A DNA stretch of 64,000 nucleotides, taken from positions 33,571-97,570 of the forward strand of contig JBMUDS010000002.1 of assembly GCA_049459795.1 (NCBI GenBank), written 5' to 3'. The stretch is from SYAN01 sp049459795 (GTDB lineage: Bacteria; Actinomycetota; Actinomycetes; Nanopelagicales; Nanopelagicaceae). The position numbers were made by a program, and so were the translations under genes. Below, in pieces: positions 26,192 through 34,926 of the stretch (its first letter is position 1; each line of letters opens with the position of its first letter). The notes under the pieces were generated by a model, which was not told where the DNA came from, did no database searches, and saw only the letters and a program-made list of their open reading frames with translations.

Positions 26192-26890
26192 ATGAAGATC
26201 ACCGCAATCACCATCTTTCCAGAGTACTTCGCACCTCTTTCTCTCTCTCTGATCGGCAAAGCACAGAGTGATGGAATTCTGTCGAGCGAAGTGGTTAATC
26301 TTCGTGACTTCGCAACCGGTACACATAAGAGTGTCGATGACACCCCATATGGTGGCGGGGCTGGAATGGTGATGCGTCCTGACGTCTGGGGAAATGCGAT
26401 TGATAGCGTGGCCGCGTCCAGCGATGCAGCAAGGATCGATCTCATCATCCTCACGCCATCTGGTCGACGTTTCACCCAGCAGGATGCGAGTTCACTCGCG
26501 ACTGCGGATCATCTGATCTTTGCATGTGGACGATACGAAGGGATCGATGCTCGAGTAGGTGGACATTACGAAACCGACCCAAGATTTAGAGTGCACTACA
26601 TCTCGATAGGGGACTATGTGCTCAATGGCGGAGAGGTTGCGGCACTTGTAGTCATGGAGTCGGTCATTCGATTGCTTCCTGGTGTGATCGGCAACCCAGA
26701 TTCCTTGGTAGAGGAGAGCCATGCGATCGAAGGCTTCTTGGAATACCCGGTCTATACGAAACCTCCACTTTGGCGAGGACACCCAGTCCCTGAGATTCTG
26801 CTATCGGGAAACCATGGCGAGATCGCAAAGTGGCGTGATCTCAACTCACGCCGGGAATCCCCTGAAGGGGAGTCTCACCCGAGGGAATAG
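26192..26890 (+). CDS. trmD: tRNA (guanine(37)-N(1))-methyltransferase
   Basis: Methylates G37 next to the anticodon to prevent frameshifting. 232 residues of the SPOUT knot fold; DTPYGGGAGMVMRPD, CGRYEGIDARV and SIGDYVLNGGE are the SAM-binding and active-site motifs. In most Actinobacteria rplS (L19) follows directly, but here the next gene is DUF4193. Only a weak AGAC/GTCT hairpin before TTTTTT at 26931-26936 resembles a terminator. Confidence 0.97.
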   Translation: MKITAITIFPEYFAPLSLSLIGKAQSDGILSSEVVNLRDFATGTHKSVDDTPYGGGAGMVMRPDVWGNAIDSVAASSDAARIDLIILTPSGRRFTQQDASSLATADHLIFACGRYEGIDARVGGHYETDPRFRVHYISIGDYVLNGGEVAALVVMESVIRLLPGVIGNPDSLVEESHAIEGFLEYPVYTKPPLWRGHPVPEILLSGNHGEIAKWRDLNSRRESPEGESHPRE

Positions 26891-26989
26891 GGGCGACACG
26901 CCAGCGGTTGGGGAGACAGGAGAGGTCTTTTTTGGGAGCATCCGCCCCGTTACCTAGCCCAGAGCTTCAAACAAGGATGGTGATCACAC

Positions 26990-27286
26990 GTGGCAACCGA
27001 TTACGACTCACCTCGTAAGACGGATGAAGAGCTTCACGAGGAGTCTCTCGAAGAGCTCAAGGCAAGACGCGCTGACGCCAAGTCTGGCCAAGTAGATGTC
27101 GATGAAGAAGAAGAGGCACAGAACATCGAGCTTCCTGGTGCGGATCTATCTGGTGAAGAGTTAGCCGTACGAGTCGTACCACGTCAAGATAACGAGTTCA
27201 CCTGTTCCAAGTGTTTCTTGATTCATCATGCATCTCAATTGGCTCGCGGCCAAGGTGCGAATGCAGTCTGCAAAGAGTGCGCCTAA
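26990..27286 (+). CDS. DUF4193 family small zinc-ribbon-like protein
   Basis: 98 residues: acidic N-terminal half (KADEELHEESLEELKARR-like, then VDEEEEAQ), and a C-terminal CSKC ... CKEC pair of CxxC motifs that should bind zinc. This family is almost confined to Actinobacteria (Rv2699c) and lies near DUF3093 and dut, as here. Function unknown. GTG start with AAGGA 12 bases upstream. Confidence 0.9.
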   Translation: MATDYDSPRKTDEELHEESLEELKARRADAKSGQVDVDEEEEAQNIELPGADLSGEELAVRVVPRQDNEFTCSKCFLIHHASQLARGQGANAVCKECA

Positions 27287-27336
27287 GACTCTGCTTTCGC
27301 AGCTTTGTATTTCTCGTTAATGCACTGTACTTTTCT

Positions 27337-27822
27337 TTAATTCGGGGAAAATCCTTTGAGGGAGTTCGCTAACTCGATTGGCTTCTTGCTTCCCACCAGC
27401 CACCCTGGATGCGGATCGCGAGCATCATCGAGAGTGATTTCAACTCCGCGTCTCATCCAAAACTTATGAGCGTGAAAGAGTGCGGGATTAAAGTCCACGC
27501 CACGGCGCCTTCGCCACTGCTCTTCATCCAATGGCGTGACACTTGCGATATGTCTCAACTCGATCCTTGCCTCGTTGACCTTAAGCCACCCTTCCATGAG
27601 AGCGATCTGATGGATAGCGCTTCGCCACCACAGGGCAATGAGAATGCATCCGATGATGAAGAAGGAGAGCGCAATCATGAGATCGAGCGCAGCCCAGATC
27701 GCAAAAGATGAAGCGATTACGAGTGCTAGCAACGAGGAGGTGGCACCTATGGAAGGGAAGATGCGTTCTCTGTATTCCACGCAGGCACTGTATTCGCTCT
27801 GCTCGCGCACTTGATTTCTCAC
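27337..27822 (-). CDS. DUF3093 family membrane protein
   Basis: 161 residues: two closely spaced membrane helices (about residues 26-68, ATSSLLALVIASSF and LMIALSFFIIGCIL) followed by a soluble domain with WRRRRGVDFNPALFHAHKFWM. The family is actinobacterial and neighbours dut (Rv2698). The start is uncertain: GTG 27822 or GTG 27810. Function unknown. Divergent from the thioesterase gene. Confidence 0.85.
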   Translation of the reverse strand: MRNQVREQSEYSACVEYRERIFPSIGATSSLLALVIASSFAIWAALDLMIALSFFIIGCILIALWWRSAIHQIALMEGWLKVNEARIELRHIASVTPLDEEQWRRRRGVDFNPALFHAHKFWMRRGVEITLDDARDPHPGWLVGSKKPIELANSLKGFSPN

Positions 27823-27857
27823 AATCGGCTTTCTCGCAACCCCAAAATCCTTGCGTG

Positions 27858-27863
27858 TAGCCT
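27858..27863 (+). promoter_or_regulatory. Candidate -10 box of the thioesterase-dut-DUF3159 operon
   Basis: TAGCCT, 6 bases before the ATG at 27870; no Shine-Dalgarno sequence. Confidence 0.45.
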
Positions 27864-27869
27864 TGCGCT

Positions 27870-28445
27870 ATGACCTTGTCGGAGATTCCCGCCACTGCTG
27901 TCATGCCTACGCGGCATCCGAAAGCTCCGAAACCTGGTGAGAAGATCCCATCACATTTCGGGCATTGTTTCGGCTGTGGTGACCTTCATCCCTCGGGTTT
28001 GCATTTTGTGAGTTATGCCGGCACGGAGATGAATCTCACCGGACAATTCACCGTCACGGATCAGCACCAGGGAGCCCCCGGTCTCGCACATGGCGGACTC
28101 TTGGCCCTTGCATTCGACGAGGCGCTTGGAAAATTAATGTGGTTGCTTCGCGCCCCTGGTGTGACCGCGCGACTTGAGACCGATTTCCTCAAACCCGTAC
28201 CGATGGGAAGCACTCTCTACATTACAGCTGAGATCCTCGGACAGGAGGGGCGAAAGGTCTATGGCCGCGCTGAAGGCAGACTTGATTCACTTGATGGTCC
28301 AGTCGCGATGCAAGGCTCTTCGCTTTACATCATCGTGACCATGGAGCACTTCATCAAGAATGCACCTGACGGATATTTCGAGCACCTGCAAAAACATAAG
28401 GACCTCATTACCTTTGTCGATCCAGAATTCGGGATCAATCCGTGA
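27870..28445 (+). CDS. PaaI-type hotdog-fold thioesterase
   Basis: 191 residues, hotdog fold acyl-CoA thioesterase. The core GLAHGGLLALAFDEALG carries the conserved HGG motif and catalytic acidic residue, and HCFGCGDLHPSGLHF near residue 32 is a CxxC-containing N-terminal strand common in actinobacterial members. Substrate unknown. The TGA overlaps the dut GTG start (GTGA). Confidence 0.85.
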   Translation: MTLSEIPATAVMPTRHPKAPKPGEKIPSHFGHCFGCGDLHPSGLHFVSYAGTEMNLTGQFTVTDQHQGAPGLAHGGLLALAFDEALGKLMWLLRAPGVTARLETDFLKPVPMGSTLYITAEILGQEGRKVYGRAEGRLDSLDGPVAMQGSSLYIIVTMEHFIKNAPDGYFEHLQKHKDLITFVDPEFGINP

Positions 28446-28876
28446 AGCTTGCCATTCGCCTTCTCGACCCTGAAATGCCACTACCCGAATACGCGCATCC
28501 AGGTGATGCTGGATTCGATCTTCGATCGACGATCGATTGCACCATCGCACCAGGCGAGCGAAAGATCGTTCCAACTGGGATCTCTGTAGCGATCCCGGAT
28601 GGTTATGTCGGATTGGTACATCCACGTTCGGGACTCGCGGCGAAGCATGGAATCTCCATGGTCAATACCCCAGGGACTATCGATGCCGGCTACCGAGGCG
28701 AATTGCAGGTCATCTTGATCAATCATGACCTTGTCGAGCCTTTCTCGATCTCACGATTCGATCGCATCGCCCAATTGGTTATCCAAAAAGTCGAGCGGGT
28801 CGATTTCGAGGTACTTGATGAACTGCCAAGCACGACGCGGGGCAGTGATGGCTTTGGATCGAGTGGAGTTCGATGA
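28442..28876 (+). CDS. dut: Deoxyuridine 5'-triphosphate nucleotidohydrolase
   Basis: Hydrolyses dUTP to dUMP, keeping uracil out of DNA and feeding dTMP synthesis. 144 residues, trimeric dUTPase with all motifs: HPGDAGFDLRS, HPRSGLAAKHGIS, NTPGTIDAGYRGEL, ERVDFEVLDEL and RGSDGFGSSG at the C-terminal arm. GTG start overlapping the previous stop by four bases; its own stop overlaps the next ATG (ATGA). Confidence 0.97.
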   Translation: MKLAIRLLDPEMPLPEYAHPGDAGFDLRSTIDCTIAPGERKIVPTGISVAIPDGYVGLVHPRSGLAAKHGISMVNTPGTIDAGYRGELQVILINHDLVEPFSISRFDRIAQLVIQKVERVDFEVLDELPSTTRGSDGFGSSGVR

Positions 28877-29490
28877 ATCACGAGGACCGCGATCGGATCG
28901 TAAATGCCCTGGGCGGAAAGAAAGGTCTCTTCGATTCAGGCATTCCTGCTCTAGTTTTTCTCATCATCTTCAATCTAAGAGACGATGTCCGGGATGCAGC
29001 TTTCGTCGCATTGGCGCTCTCTGGGTTGATCACTGTGATTCGCCTCATTAAGCGCGAGAAGTTACAGAATGCGATCTCCGGGATCGTCGGAGTCTTGATC
29101 TGTTACCTCTTGGTTCGCTCGACGGGAAAGGCTGAGGATTTCTATCTCCCAGGTCTCTTCATCAATGCTGGATATGGTGCGCTCTATCTGCTCACCAATC
29201 TTGCAGGATGGCCAATCATCGGAGTGGTCCTCGGTCCATTGTTGGGAGAGGATTTCCATTGGCGCAAGGTTTCAGAGCGAAAGCGGGTTTACCTTCTCGC
29301 CGGATGGCTTTGGGTAGGTCTCTTCCTTTCGAGACTTCTGGTTCAACTCCCGCTCTATCTAGCAGGGAATGTCAATGCACTGGGAGTCGCCAGATTGGTC
29401 ATGGGATACCCACTCTTCATCGCGTGTGCATGGGGGACATGGTTAGTGATCAAACGAGTTCCCGTAGCCAAGAAGCCAGAGAGCGTCTAG
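28873..29490 (+). CDS. DUF3159 family membrane protein
   Basis: 205 residues with about five or six membrane helices (for example PALVFLIIFNL, GIVGVLICYLLV, LAGWPIIGVVLG). The family is actinobacterial and lies between dut and the trk genes (Rv2693c). The OB-fold and DUF3710 genes found between dut and this gene in mycobacteria are absent. Overlaps dut by four bases. Function unknown. Convergent with the trkA gene, overlapping it by four bases. Confidence 0.88.
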   Translation: MNHEDRDRIVNALGGKKGLFDSGIPALVFLIIFNLRDDVRDAAFVALALSGLITVIRLIKREKLQNAISGIVGVLICYLLVRSTGKAEDFYLPGLFINAGYGALYLLTNLAGWPIIGVVLGPLLGEDFHWRKVSERKRVYLLAGWLWVGLFLSRLLVQLPLYLAGNVNALGVARLVMGYPLFIACAWGTWLVIKRVPVAKKPESV

Positions 29491-30143
29491 GAGACGAAGC
29501 ACTCCTTGAGTGAGCGCTCGGCGCTCTCGGTCGCGATGAAGATCAATTCATCACCCGCAGAGAAGAGATCGTGTTCGGTAGGTCGAATCACATGGCCATC
29601 TCGGATGATTGCGACGAGCGCTACGCCCTCAGGCATTTCGACCTCTTCGATCGTCTTGCCACAACATGAGGATCCGTCAGGCAAAGTAAGTTCAACAAGA
29701 TTCGCGGAGCCTGCCTGGAGCGAGAAGAGGCGAACCACGTCGCCGACGCTGACAGCCTCTTCGACAAGGGCGGTGATGATTCGTGGTGTTGATACCGCTA
29801 CATCCACCCCCCACGACGTGTCGAACATCCACTCGTTCTTCGGGTGATTGACGCGGGCAACGACACGTGGAACGCCATACTCCGTCTTCGCCAAGAGGGA
29901 TGTAACGAGATTGACCTTGTCATCACCCGTTGCGGCAACGAGGACATGACATGTATCGAGCCGGGCAGTATCGAGCGATGAGATCTCACATGAGTCAGCA
30001 AGTAACCACTCTGCCGCTGGAACGCTCTCCATCTTGATCGCCTTCGGATCCTTGTCGATCAAGAGGATCTGGTGACCATTGCTGATCAATTCGCGTGCGA
30101 TGGCCCGTCCGACATTTCCTGCGCCTGCGATGGCTACCCTCAT
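29487..30143 (-). CDS. ceoC: TrkA-family potassium uptake regulatory subunit (CeoC type)
   Basis: 218 residues: RCK_N Rossmann domain with GAGNVGRAIARELI (residues 7-20) binding NAD(H), and an RCK_C domain (about 140-218). It forms a gating ring on a Trk/Ktr-type potassium channel. Its ATG overlaps the stop of the upstream paralogue (ATGA). The pair matches ceoB-ceoC of mycobacteria (Rv2691-Rv2692). No channel (trkH-like) gene is beside it. Confidence 0.9.
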   Translation of the reverse strand: MRVAIAGAGNVGRAIARELISNGHQILLIDKDPKAIKMESVPAAEWLLADSCEISSLDTARLDTCHVLVAATGDDKVNLVTSLLAKTEYGVPRVVARVNHPKNEWMFDTSWGVDVAVSTPRIITALVEEAVSVGDVVRLFSLQAGSANLVELTLPDGSSCCGKTIEEVEMPEGVALVAIIRDGHVIRPTEHDLFSAGDELIFIATESAERSLKECFVS

Positions 30144-30805
30144 GATCGCTCCTCAGGTGGTTGCGCAAGAGAGGCCGTGACTGCAGTGATCTCTTTCTCC
30201 GGAACGAATAGATGGACTACGTCACCTTCTTGAAGGATGGTCCGTTCGAGCGGAACGATTCCCTCGCCGAGCCTCGTGATGAATGCAACACGTGCCGCAG
30301 TATTCGCCTGGATCAGTGAGATCGGTTCGCCATACCACTCGCGATGGAGTGGAATCTGGCAGAGTTGAAGGTTGCCAGATGGCTCGGTCCACTCGGATGC
30401 GGCACCTTCAGGAACCATATGTCGGACTATCTGGTCTGTAGTCCATAGGACGGTGGCGACAGTGGGTATGCCAAGTCGCTGGTAGATCTCGGCTCGAGCG
30501 GGGTCGTAAATGCGTGCCACCACGTTCGCTATTCCAAAGACTTCGCGAGCGAGCCGAGCTGCGATGATGTTCGAGTTATCTCCTGAGGAGACGGCTGCGA
30601 ATGCGCTCGCTCGTTCGATTCCAGCCTCAAGGAGTGTGTCACGATCGAAACCCATGCCAGAGATGGTCGGACCATTGAAGTCGGCACCAAGACGTCGGAA
30701 CGCTTCTCGATTCTGGTCTATCACTGCGACCGAATGACCCATGCCCTGTAACTGGATAGCAAGAGTGGATCCAACGCGACCACATCCCATGATCACAACA
30801 TGCAC
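30140..30805 (-). CDS. ceoB: TrkA-family potassium uptake regulatory subunit (CeoB type)
   Basis: 221 residues; RCK_N domain with MGCGRVGSTLAIQL (near residue 6) and Asp in VIDQNREA, then RCK_C with a ligand pocket. I chose the GTG at 30805 (MHVVIMGCGRVG) because homology begins there; longer in-frame starts run through the divergent methyltransferase gene. First gene of the ceoBC pair. A TAGATT box lies 8 bases upstream. Confidence 0.9.
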   Translation of the reverse strand: MHVVIMGCGRVGSTLAIQLQGMGHSVAVIDQNREAFRRLGADFNGPTISGMGFDRDTLLEAGIERASAFAAVSSGDNSNIIAARLAREVFGIANVVARIYDPARAEIYQRLGIPTVATVLWTTDQIVRHMVPEGAASEWTEPSGNLQLCQIPLHREWYGEPISLIQANTAARVAFITRLGEGIVPLERTILQEGDVVHLFVPEKEITAVTASLAQPPEERS

Positions 30806-30813
30806 AAGTGCAA

Positions 30814-30819
30814 AATCTA
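30814..30819 (-). promoter_or_regulatory. Candidate -10 box of ceoBC
   Basis: TAGATT on the minus strand, 8 bases before the GTG at 30805. Confidence 0.4.
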
Positions 30820-30868
30820 CACCCGGAGTCCTCGCTCTGTGGCGAAGGTTAATGCGGTGAAGATGACC

Positions 30869-30874
30869 TATCCT
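30869..30874 (+). promoter_or_regulatory. Candidate -10 box of the TRAM methyltransferase gene (leaderless)
   Basis: TATCCT, 7 bases before the ATG at 30882; no Shine-Dalgarno sequence. Confidence 0.45.
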
Positions 30875-30881
30875 CACTTCC

Positions 30882-32168
30882 ATGTCGGCCAAAGACGCTG
30901 GTGAAAGCGAGATTTCCATCGGCGATCGGCTCACACTTGAGATTGAGCGTGTAGCGCACGGAGGACACTTCATCGCCCATAGCAAAGGCATGACCTTCTT
31001 TGTTCGCGGTGCGATCACCGGAGAGCAGGTCATCGCCGAAGTCATCCATCTCAAGAAGCGCATCGCGCTCGCAGAGGTAGTCGAAGTGATCACACCTTCA
31101 GTACATCGTGTGACCCCACCATGTGGTTACTTTCGTGAGCGAGTATGTGGTGGCTGCGATTTTCAACATATCGACCTTGCGTTCCAACGTGAGTTGAAGG
31201 CAATGGTGGTTCGTGACTCATTCTCCAGACTTGCTGGCATCGATATTGAAGTCGAATGTCAACCTCCGCTTCAGTCTCGAGATCGAAACGGTAAAAGCGA
31301 GGATGGATTCCATTGGCGTTCACGGATGGATTTCACGATCTCGCCCGGAAGAAGGCTCGCACTTCATCCTCATCGAAGTGATTCACTGACGGAAGTGACC
31401 GATTGCCTGATTGCTGATCAAGCGATGGAGATCGAGAGCATCAATAGCCTCATCTCAAATGGAATCGACAAGGGATTCGAAAACGGACTCGAGAATGTGA
31501 TCAAGAAAGATATACAAGGAGATCTTCCGAGTCCATGGGATCGAATCCGAGTCGGTGTCGACAGCGATGGCGCGAGAAGGGTCTCGCCATTCGACAAGAA
31601 GATCATGATGAAAGTCCTTGAAAAGGAATTTCTCATCTCATTAGGTAGTTTCTGGCAACCGCATAGGGATGCTGCCGAGACACTTGTAGTGAAGATGAGG
31701 TCGACGCTTCAGATTCAAGCCGGAGATTCTGTCCTTGATCTCTACGGCGGGGTTGGTCTCTTCACCCGATTCATGAGAGATGACGTTGGGGATGCCGGTC
31801 ATGTGACATTGGTGGAATCTGATACATCGGCATTGCGTGATGCGCGGGCGATCTTCAAAGGAGATCCTCGAGTTACCGTGGTCGGCGGCAAAGTGGAGGA
31901 GGCGATCACCAGAATCACAGATGCTCATCGGATAGTCCTCGATCCACCGAGAGTGGGAGTTGCAAAGGGCGTCATCGAACACTTCGCTCGCCTTCGGCCA
32001 CGACAGATCCTCTACATCTCATGTGACCCCGCGACCCTTGCTCGTGATGCAAAATCCCTGATCGGAGTGGGTTATCGACTTGAATCGGTCGAGGCATTCG
32101 ACCTCTTCCCGATGACCGAACATATCGAGAGTGTGGCGAATTTCATCCTCGACCAGACCCCGCAGTAA
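30882..32168 (+). CDS. TRAM-domain class I SAM-dependent RNA (uracil-C5) methyltransferase
   Basis: 428 residues: TRAM RNA-binding domain (about 10-70), a cysteine cluster CGYFRERVCGGCDFQH (residues near 83-95) like the [4Fe-4S] site of RlmD, and a SAM domain with LDLYGGVGLFTRF. The catalytic cysteine lies in ILYISCDPATLARD near residue 379, with LDPPRVGV before it. TrmA/RlmD family m5U methyltransferase of rRNA or tRNA; the exact target is not decidable. Same place as Rv2689c, divergent from ceoB. Confidence 0.9.
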   Translation: MSAKDAGESEISIGDRLTLEIERVAHGGHFIAHSKGMTFFVRGAITGEQVIAEVIHLKKRIALAEVVEVITPSVHRVTPPCGYFRERVCGGCDFQHIDLAFQRELKAMVVRDSFSRLAGIDIEVECQPPLQSRDRNGKSEDGFHWRSRMDFTISPGRRLALHPHRSDSLTEVTDCLIADQAMEIESINSLISNGIDKGFENGLENVIKKDIQGDLPSPWDRIRVGVDSDGARRVSPFDKKIMMKVLEKEFLISLGSFWQPHRDAAETLVVKMRSTLQIQAGDSVLDLYGGVGLFTRFMRDDVGDAGHVTLVESDTSALRDARAIFKGDPRVTVVGGKVEEAITRITDAHRIVLDPPRVGVAKGVIEHFARLRPRQILYISCDPATLARDAKSLIGVGYRLESVEAFDLFPMTEHIESVANFILDQTPQ

Positions 32169-32195
32169 GAAGCGGGGAAAGCGCTACGCCGACCA

Positions 32196-32201
32196 TAGAA
32201 T
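32196..32201 (+). promoter_or_regulatory. Candidate -10 box of acn (leaderless)
   Basis: TAGAAT, 6 bases before the ATG at 32208; no Shine-Dalgarno sequence. Confidence 0.5.
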
Positions 32202-32207
32202 CGGAAC

Positions 32208-34871
32208 ATGAGCAAAGATTCGTTTGGCGCAAGCACCACCCTTGAAGTCGCGGGTAAGAAGTACCAGATCTTCGACATCACCAAACTTCCTGGCCAAGAG
32301 AGTCTGCCTTTCTCACTCAAGGTCTTGCTCGAGAATCTGCTTCGCAGCGAAGATGGTGCCAACATCACGGCGGATCAGATCAAGGCCTTGGCAGAGTGGG
32401 ATCCATCGGCAGCGTCCGAGACGGAGATTCAATTCACTCCGGCTCGAGTCATCATGCAGGATTTCACCGGCGTTCCTTGTGTCGTCGACCTTGCCACTAT
32501 GCGAGAGGCAATCACTGAGTTAGGCGGAGACCCCTCACGAGTCAATCCGCTTGCTCCTGCAGAGCTCGTCATCGACCACTCCGTGATCGCAGATGTCTTC
32601 GGCACTAAGGATGCCTTCGAGAAGAACACTGATATCGAGTATCAGCGAAATCAGGAGCGGTACCGATTCCTCAGGTGGGGACAGAGTGCGTTCGACGAAT
32701 TCAAGGTAGTGCCACCAGGTACCGGAATCGTGCATCAAGTGAATATCGAGTACCTCGCACGAGTCGTGATGACTCGTGAAGTAGCGGGCGAAATGCGTGC
32801 CTATCCGGATACCGTCGTTGGCACCGACTCACATACGACGATGGTCAATGGACTTGGCGTCCTTGGTTGGGGCGTGGGCGGTATCGAGGCGGAGGCTGCG
32901 CTCCTCGGTCAACCAGTCTCGATGTTGATTCCGAAGGTCGTCGGCTTCAAACTCAAAGGTCAATTACCTCTTGGAACTACGGCCACGGACTTGGTCCTTG
33001 TGATCACTGAGATGCTTCGTAAACATGGTGTCGTCGGCAAGTTCGTGGAGTTCTACGGCCCAGGCGTCAGTGAATTGCCGATGGCCAATAGGGCAACGAT
33101 AGGAAATATGTCGCCTGAGTACGGCTCCACCTGCGCGATATTCCCCATTGATGAGGAAACGATTCGATATCTCGAACTCACCGGAAGAAGTGAGGAACAG
33201 CGCGCGCTCGTCACCGCATACGCGAAGCGCCTTGGTTTATGGCATGACCCGAATGCGACGCCACGATATTCCGAGCACATCGAACTTGATCTCGCATCGG
33301 TTGTGCCTTCGATCTCTGGTCCCAAGCGGCCACAAGATCGGATCTCGCTGAGCGAATCGAAATCCGCCTTCAATAAGGTCTTGCCGACGTATCTCAGCGA
33401 TAAGAGCAGCAAGGACCCAGTTAACGTGCCAGGCGGATATGAGATCGACAATGGTGCAGTCGTGATCGCATCGATCACTTCATGTACCAATACCTCCAAT
33501 CCCAGTGTGATGATCGGTGCCGGATTATTGGCTAAGCGTGCGGTCGAAAAGGGTCTTGCTCGGAAGCCCTGGGTGAAGACGACGCTTGCTCCGGGATCGA
33601 AAGTAGTGATGGATTATTACGAGAAGGCTGGTCTTATCCCGTATCTGGAACAGCTCGGATTCAATCTCGTCGGTTACGGGTGCGTCACCTGTATCGGTAA
33701 CTCCGGTCCGCTGCCACAAGAGATCAGCACGGTGGTCAACGAGAATGATCTCGCTGTCTCTGCGGTTTTGAGCGGAAATCGGAATTTCGAAGGACGCATT
33801 AATCCTGACGTGAAGATGAATTACTTGGCTTCACCTCCGCTCGTCGTGGCCTACGCCCTCGCAGGAACGATGAACCATGATTTTGAGAGCGATCCGTTAG
33901 GCACGGATCACGATGGCAATCCCGTCTTTCTCAAGGACATTTGGCCTGCTCCGAACGAGATCGAGTCTGTCATCGCGTCATCGATCTCTTCCGAGATGTT
34001 TACGAAGGATTATGCGAGCGTCTTCGAAGGCGATCATCGTTGGAAGTCACTTCCGACACCCACGGGCAAGACTTTCGATTGGGATCCACAATCTACATAT
34101 GTGCGTAAACCACCATATTTCGAAGGGATGCCTAGGGATCCACGGCCAGTCACTGACATCGAAGGTGCCCGCGTCCTTGCACGACTTGGTGATTCGGTGA
34201 CGACAGATCACATCTCGCCCGCTGGAAGCATCAAGCAAGATTCACCGGCTGGAAAGTACCTACAGAGCAATGGCGTTGCGCGTACTGATTTCAATTCCTA
34301 CGGCTCGAGGCGTGGCAACCATGAAGTGATGATTCGTGGCACTTTTGCAAACATCCGCTTGAAGAACTTGCTCCTTGATGGTGTTGAAGGTGGATTCACC
34401 AAGAACTTCCTTGATGGCGGGAATCAAACGACGATCTACGAAGCATCGATGGCCTACCAAGCGGCTGGGATCCCACTGGTGATCCTCGCTGGGAAGGAAT
34501 ATGGCTCCGGATCATCGCGCGATTGGGCTGCAAAAGGCACTGCACTCCTCGGCGTACGAGCAGTCATCGCAGAATCTTTCGAGCGCATCCATCGATCGAA
34601 TCTGATCGGAATGGGCGTTCTTCCATTGCAATTCGAAGAGGGTGAGAGCGCTTCAACTCTCTCTCTCACTGGGGAGGAGACCTTCTCCATATCGGGAATC
34701 ACAGAATTGAACACCGGCTCTATCCCGAGGACGGTCACAGTGACTGCAACGGGGGGAGCAGGTGGCTCGAAGGTCTTCAAAGCCAAAGTTCGGATAGATA
34801 CCCCTGGCGAGGCGGACTACTATCGACATGGCGGGATCATGCAATATGTCCTCCGTTCGCTTATCGCGTAG
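32208..34871 (+). CDS. acnA: Aconitate hydratase A
   Basis: Interconverts citrate and isocitrate in the TCA cycle with a [4Fe-4S] cluster. 887 residues, AcnA/IRP1 type. Cluster cysteines are seen in SCTNTSNPSVM (near residue 426) and GCVTCIGNSGPL (near 492 and 495); swivel-domain loop YGSGSSRDWAAKG near 767. AcnA-type proteins can also act as RNA-binding regulators when the cluster is lost. dxs follows after 55 bases with its own ribosome site. Confidence 0.97.
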   Translation: MSKDSFGASTTLEVAGKKYQIFDITKLPGQESLPFSLKVLLENLLRSEDGANITADQIKALAEWDPSAASETEIQFTPARVIMQDFTGVPCVVDLATMREAITELGGDPSRVNPLAPAELVIDHSVIADVFGTKDAFEKNTDIEYQRNQERYRFLRWGQSAFDEFKVVPPGTGIVHQVNIEYLARVVMTREVAGEMRAYPDTVVGTDSHTTMVNGLGVLGWGVGGIEAEAALLGQPVSMLIPKVVGFKLKGQLPLGTTATDLVLVITEMLRKHGVVGKFVEFYGPGVSELPMANRATIGNMSPEYGSTCAIFPIDEETIRYLELTGRSEEQRALVTAYAKRLGLWHDPNATPRYSEHIELDLASVVPSISGPKRPQDRISLSESKSAFNKVLPTYLSDKSSKDPVNVPGGYEIDNGAVVIASITSCTNTSNPSVMIGAGLLAKRAVEKGLARKPWVKTTLAPGSKVVMDYYEKAGLIPYLEQLGFNLVGYGCVTCIGNSGPLPQEISTVVNENDLAVSAVLSGNRNFEGRINPDVKMNYLASPPLVVAYALAGTMNHDFESDPLGTDHDGNPVFLKDIWPAPNEIESVIASSISSEMFTKDYASVFEGDHRWKSLPTPTGKTFDWDPQSTYVRKPPYFEGMPRDPRPVTDIEGARVLARLGDSVTTDHISPAGSIKQDSPAGKYLQSNGVARTDFNSYGSRRGNHEVMIRGTFANIRLKNLLLDGVEGGFTKNFLDGGNQTTIYEASMAYQAAGIPLVILAGKEYGSGSSRDWAAKGTALLGVRAVIAESFERIHRSNLIGMGVLPLQFEEGESASTLSLTGEETFSISGITELNTGSIPRTVTVTATGGAGGSKVFKAKVRIDTPGEADYYRHGGIMQYVLRSLIA

Positions 34872-34926
34872 TCGACATCAACAGAGGCAACTGAGTCAGT
34901 GGAGTCAGTGAAACAGGGAGGTGTAG

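Noticed and set aside
26927..26936. Strong terminator after trmD
   Set aside because: The stem is only four base pairs (AGAC/GTCT) before the T-run, so it was mentioned with trmD but not listed.
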